From contig DDDD01000102.1 of the NCBI GenBank assembly GCA_002335945.1, positions 41,622 through 57,910 on the forward strand: DNA of 16,289 bases, in the 5' to 3' direction. This document shows, piece after piece, positions 14,453-16,289 of the stretch. The translations under genes and the position numbers were made by a program. Position 1 is the first letter of the stretch; every line of letters begins with the position of its first letter. A model generated the notes under the pieces. That model saw nothing but the letters and a program-made list of their open reading frames with translations. It was not told the DNA's origin and made no database searches. The DNA comes from Porticoccaceae bacterium UBA1989. Its GTDB lineage: Bacteria; Pseudomonadota; Gammaproteobacteria; Pseudomonadales; Porticoccaceae.

Positions 14453-14488
14453 AGAGTACTCAAATAAAGAGCACTGAAGTAACTAGCA
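14444..14488 (+). repeat. Three 15-base tandem units spanning the stop of the thioesterase-like gene
   Basis: CTGAAGTAAAGAGTA (14444-14458), CTCAAATAAAGAGCA (14459-14473) and CTGAAGTAACTAGCA (14474-14488) are consecutive imperfect copies. Because 15 is a multiple of three, the TAA stop at 14450 recurs in frame at 14465 and 14480. The array fills the gap to the stop of the convergent ald gene. No hairpin terminator is visible between the two genes. Confidence 0.75.
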
Positions 14489-14489
14489 C

Positions 14490-15605
14490 CTAAGCTTTTA
14501 GCGCTTCGTCTGCTGGCACATAGGGGTAGCCTAGCGCATCGGCAACGGCCTTATAGGTCAGCTTACCCTTGTGTACATTCAGACCATTTTGTAGATTTTT
14601 ATCTCTAAACAACGTATTGATCGGGTCGTCAGCTAGGGCCAACGCATAAGGCAAGGTGGCATTATTGAGTGCCATCGTTGCCGTTCTCGCCACACCGCCG
14701 GGCATGTTAGCGACACAGTAATGAACCACATCGTCGACTACGTAGGTAGGCTTCTCATGCGTGGTGGCCGCCGATGTTTCAAAGCAACCGCCCTGATCAA
14801 TCGCCACATCGACCAACACCGCACCTTTTTTCATACGACCAATAAGCTCACGACTCAACAGCCGAGGTGCCGCCGCACCGGGAATCAAAACCGCGCCAAT
14901 CACCAGATCGGCTTCAAGGGCATATTCTTCAACCGCAGCATTCGTAGAATAGACACAGCGCGCCCTACCCTCATACTTGGCATCAAGCTCGCGTAATCTT
15001 GAGATAGAGCGATCCAGAATAGTCACATCAGCACCCATACCCACCGCCATGGCCGCCGCATTGTCACCCACTACCCCGCCACCAATAACCAATACCTTGG
15101 CTGGCGCAACACCGGGTACACCGCCGAGCAAAACACCGCGACCTCCCTGAGCTTTCTCCAAATGATGGGCGCCGGCCTGAACCGACATACGACCGGCAAC
15201 CTCAGACATGGGCGCCAATAGAGGTAGGCCGCCCTGATTATCTGTCACTGTTTCGTAGGCCACGCAGGTCGCGCCAGATTTCACCAACAGCTCCGTTTGG
15301 GCTGGGTCTGGGGCTAGGTGTAAATAGGTATAGAGAATCTGGCCTTCCCGAAGCATCTTGCACTCCTGCTCCTGAGGTTCCTTGACCTTAACTATCATGT
15401 CAGCGCGGCTGAAAATCTCTGCCGCTGCAATCACAATCTCAGCCCCTGCAGCAATATATTCCCCGTCGGTAAAATCGATCGCCGCACCCGCATTGGCTTC
15501 AACCAACACCTGATGCCCGCGCTTCACTAGTTCATTGACCGACGAAGGGGTTAAACCCACACGGTATTCATGATTCTTAATCTCTTTAGGAACGCCTACC
15601 AACAT
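14490..15605 (-). CDS. ald: Alanine dehydrogenase
   Basis: The protein has 371 residues and catalyses the NAD-dependent conversion between L-alanine and pyruvate plus ammonium. With the start at 15605 the catalytic residues fall exactly on the standard family numbering: Arg15, Lys75 (VKVKEP), His96 (YLHLAPD) and Asp270 (VDVAIDQGG). The Rossmann turn is GGGVVG (175-180), and GGVPGVAPAKV plus CVANMPGGVARTAT are hallmark blocks. The frame opens further to an ATG at 15638 and another ATG at 15611, but GAGG (15614-15617) is eight bases from 15605 and only two from 15611, so 15605 is best. The gene is divergent from lrp, whose product is a known regulator of alanine dehydrogenase genes. It works in alanine use as a carbon and nitrogen source or in alanine synthesis. 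Confidence 0.96.
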   Translation of the reverse strand: MLVGVPKEIKNHEYRVGLTPSSVNELVKRGHQVLVEANAGAAIDFTDGEYIAAGAEIVIAAAEIFSRADMIVKVKEPQEQECKMLREGQILYTYLHLAPDPAQTELLVKSGATCVAYETVTDNQGGLPLLAPMSEVAGRMSVQAGAHHLEKAQGGRGVLLGGVPGVAPAKVLVIGGGVVGDNAAAMAVGMGADVTILDRSISRLRELDAKYEGRARCVYSTNAAVEEYALEADLVIGAVLIPGAAAPRLLSRELIGRMKKGAVLVDVAIDQGGCFETSAATTHEKPTYVVDDVVHYCVANMPGGVARTATMALNNATLPYALALADDPINTLFRDKNLQNGLNVHKGKLTYKAVADALGYPYVPADEALKA

Positions 15606-15627
15606 AGTCATAGCCTCATTTTTAAAC

Positions 15628-15644
15628 AATCCAACCATTGGATT
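15628..15644. promoter_or_regulatory. Perfect 17-base dyad in the ald leader
   Basis: AATCCAA (15628-15634) and TTGGATT (15638-15644) are perfect inverted copies around CCA, 22 bases before the ald start. The element could be an operator or, if transcribed, a small leader hairpin. It does not match the AT-centred Lrp consensus well. Confidence 0.5.
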
Positions 15645-15666
15645 TATTACTGCAGTCTACAGCTCC

Positions 15667-15681
15667 AAGCTAATATTTCTT
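15667..15681. promoter_or_regulatory. Possible Lrp binding site between ald and lrp
   Basis: The 15 bases AAGCTAATATTTCTT match 11 of 15 positions of the E. coli Lrp consensus YAGHAWATTWTDCTR. They lie in the 139-base spacer between divergent ald and lrp, where Lrp control is expected. Chance matches to this loose AT-rich consensus are common. Confidence 0.3.
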
Positions 15682-15689
15682 CGCTGATT

Positions 15690-15717
15690 TTGTTAAGATG
15701 CAGGAGATTTTTACAGT
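15690..15717 (+). promoter_or_regulatory. Candidate lrp promoter
   Basis: TTGTTA (15690-15695) and TACAGT (15712-15717) are 16 bases apart, each matching the sigma-70 consensus at four positions. They lie 27 bases before the lrp start, which has its own AGGA ribosome binding site nine bases upstream of the ATG. Confidence 0.35.
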
Positions 15718-15744
15718 AATAGACCATAAACAGGATAATTTATA

Positions 15745-16239
15745 ATGGCAGGACTAAAGGCAGACACCGAAAAGCTCGGTAAAATCGATCGCAATATACT
15801 GCGCGTCATGCAAAAAGATGGCCGCATTAGCTACACCGACCTAGCCCGAGAAGTCGGCCTCTCCGTCACGCCCTGCATCGAGCGCGTAAAGCGCCTGGAG
15901 CGCAATGGCTATATTCTGGGCTACACAGCCATCGTTAGCCCTGAACAGCTGGATGTCAGCCTAGTGGTGTTTGTACAGATTCGACTCAATCACACCTCAC
16001 AGAAAAACTTCGAAGAATTTCGCACCTCAGTGATGGACCTAGAAAACATCCAAAGCTGCTTCTTGGTATCCGGCAACTACGACTATCTACTCAAAGCCAG
16101 AGTCAGAGATATGGCCGCCTATCGAGAACTACTTGGCCATCGAATATTGAAGCTACCCGCCGTCCAAGAATCCACCAGTTACGTCGTAATGGAAGAACTA
16201 AAAGAGACCCTGGAAGTACCCGTGCCCTACAGCAAATAA
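15745..16239 (+). CDS. lrp: Leucine-responsive regulatory protein (Lrp/AsnC family)
   Basis: The 164-residue protein has the same length as E. coli Lrp and is alike along its whole length. The N-terminal helix-turn-helix includes KIDRNILRVMQKDGRIS and LAREVGLSVTPCIERVKRLE (about 13-53). A linker GYILGYTAIVSPEQLD leads into the RAM effector domain with IQSCFLVSGNYDYLLKARV and YVVMEEL. Lrp binds DNA as octamers or hexadecamers and senses leucine or alanine. Its position divergent from ald makes ald the likely local target. E. coli-type lrp is often followed by ftsK on the same strand; that gene would begin beyond this window and cannot be confirmed. The last 50 bases contain no gene, only an AC-rich stretch and a small GTTGA-C-TCAAC dyad (16275-16285). 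Confidence 0.94.
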   Translation: MAGLKADTEKLGKIDRNILRVMQKDGRISYTDLAREVGLSVTPCIERVKRLERNGYILGYTAIVSPEQLDVSLVVFVQIRLNHTSQKNFEEFRTSVMDLENIQSCFLVSGNYDYLLKARVRDMAAYRELLGHRILKLPAVQESTSYVVMEELKETLEVPVPYSK

Positions 16240-16289
16240 ACCGCACAAAAACAGCCACAAAACCCATAGGAATTGTTGACTCAACCCCA

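Noticed and set aside
14721..14996. 91-codon plus-strand frame inside ald
   Set aside because: It is antisense to alanine dehydrogenase, whose catalytic residues fit the family exactly.
16240..16289. AC-rich near-repeat (GCACAAAA, GCCACAAAA) after lrp
   Set aside because: It resembles the other stop-proximal repeats but is too short and low in complexity to count; the window ends too soon to judge.

Overview
This window looks like ordinary chromosome of a free-living, probably marine gammaproteobacterium. CmoA, CmoB, SlyX and an Lrp very close to the E. coli protein in length and motifs point to the class. The FadE-type acyl-CoA dehydrogenase, the PreP-like M16 peptidase and the moderate GC content suggest the Cellvibrionales / SAR92 / Halieaceae neighbourhood, but that placement is inference. 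I see no tRNA, rRNA, CRISPR array, insertion sequence, phage gene or toxin-antitoxin pair, and no obvious defence or mobile system.

Layout. At 1-994 (+) lie the C-terminal end of a SlyD-like FKBP prolyl isomerase and an overlapping TauE/SafE membrane transporter. At 1088-2314 (+) is a membrane-anchored GGDEF diguanylate cyclase, whose stop abuts that of a convergent nitroreductase (2315-2986, -). At 3206-5927 (-) is a two-gene acyl-CoA unit, a MaoC-like hydratase followed by a long FadE-type acyl-CoA dehydrogenase with a strong terminator. An AraC-family regulator (6028-7029, +) diverges from it and is its likely controller. An M16 zinc peptidase (7143-10055, +) precedes cmoA (10096-10839, +). 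On the opposite strand, slyX and an aldehyde dehydrogenase (12587 down to 10849) sit between cmoA and cmoB (12679-13665, +), so the two enzymes of the cmo5U34 tRNA pathway are separated. A hotdog-fold thioesterase-like protein follows (13748-14452, +). The window ends with alanine dehydrogenase (14490-15605, -) divergent from lrp (15745-16239, +), a classic regulator-target pair.

How the genes work together. CmoA makes carboxy-S-adenosyl-methionine and CmoB transfers its carboxymethyl group to tRNA U34. Lrp probably controls ald and perhaps itself through the shared 139-base spacer. The AraC, MaoC and acyl-CoA dehydrogenase cluster looks like a regulated acyl-CoA oxidation module. The aldehyde dehydrogenase and the thioesterase-like protein could serve the same lipid theme, but nothing in the sequence ties them together.

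The most unusual signal is not a gene. Short, imperfect direct or tandem repeats (11-23 bases) lie just downstream of several stop codons: after the TauE/SafE gene, the M16 gene, cmoB, the thioesterase-like gene and slyX. In two cases the repeats re-create the stop codon in frame. Before cmoA they create a run of stop/start overlaps leading up to its start codon. I do not claim a new biological system; this pattern, the hairpin inside the 3' end of cmoA and the diguanylate cyclase without an inhibitory site are what I would look at again.
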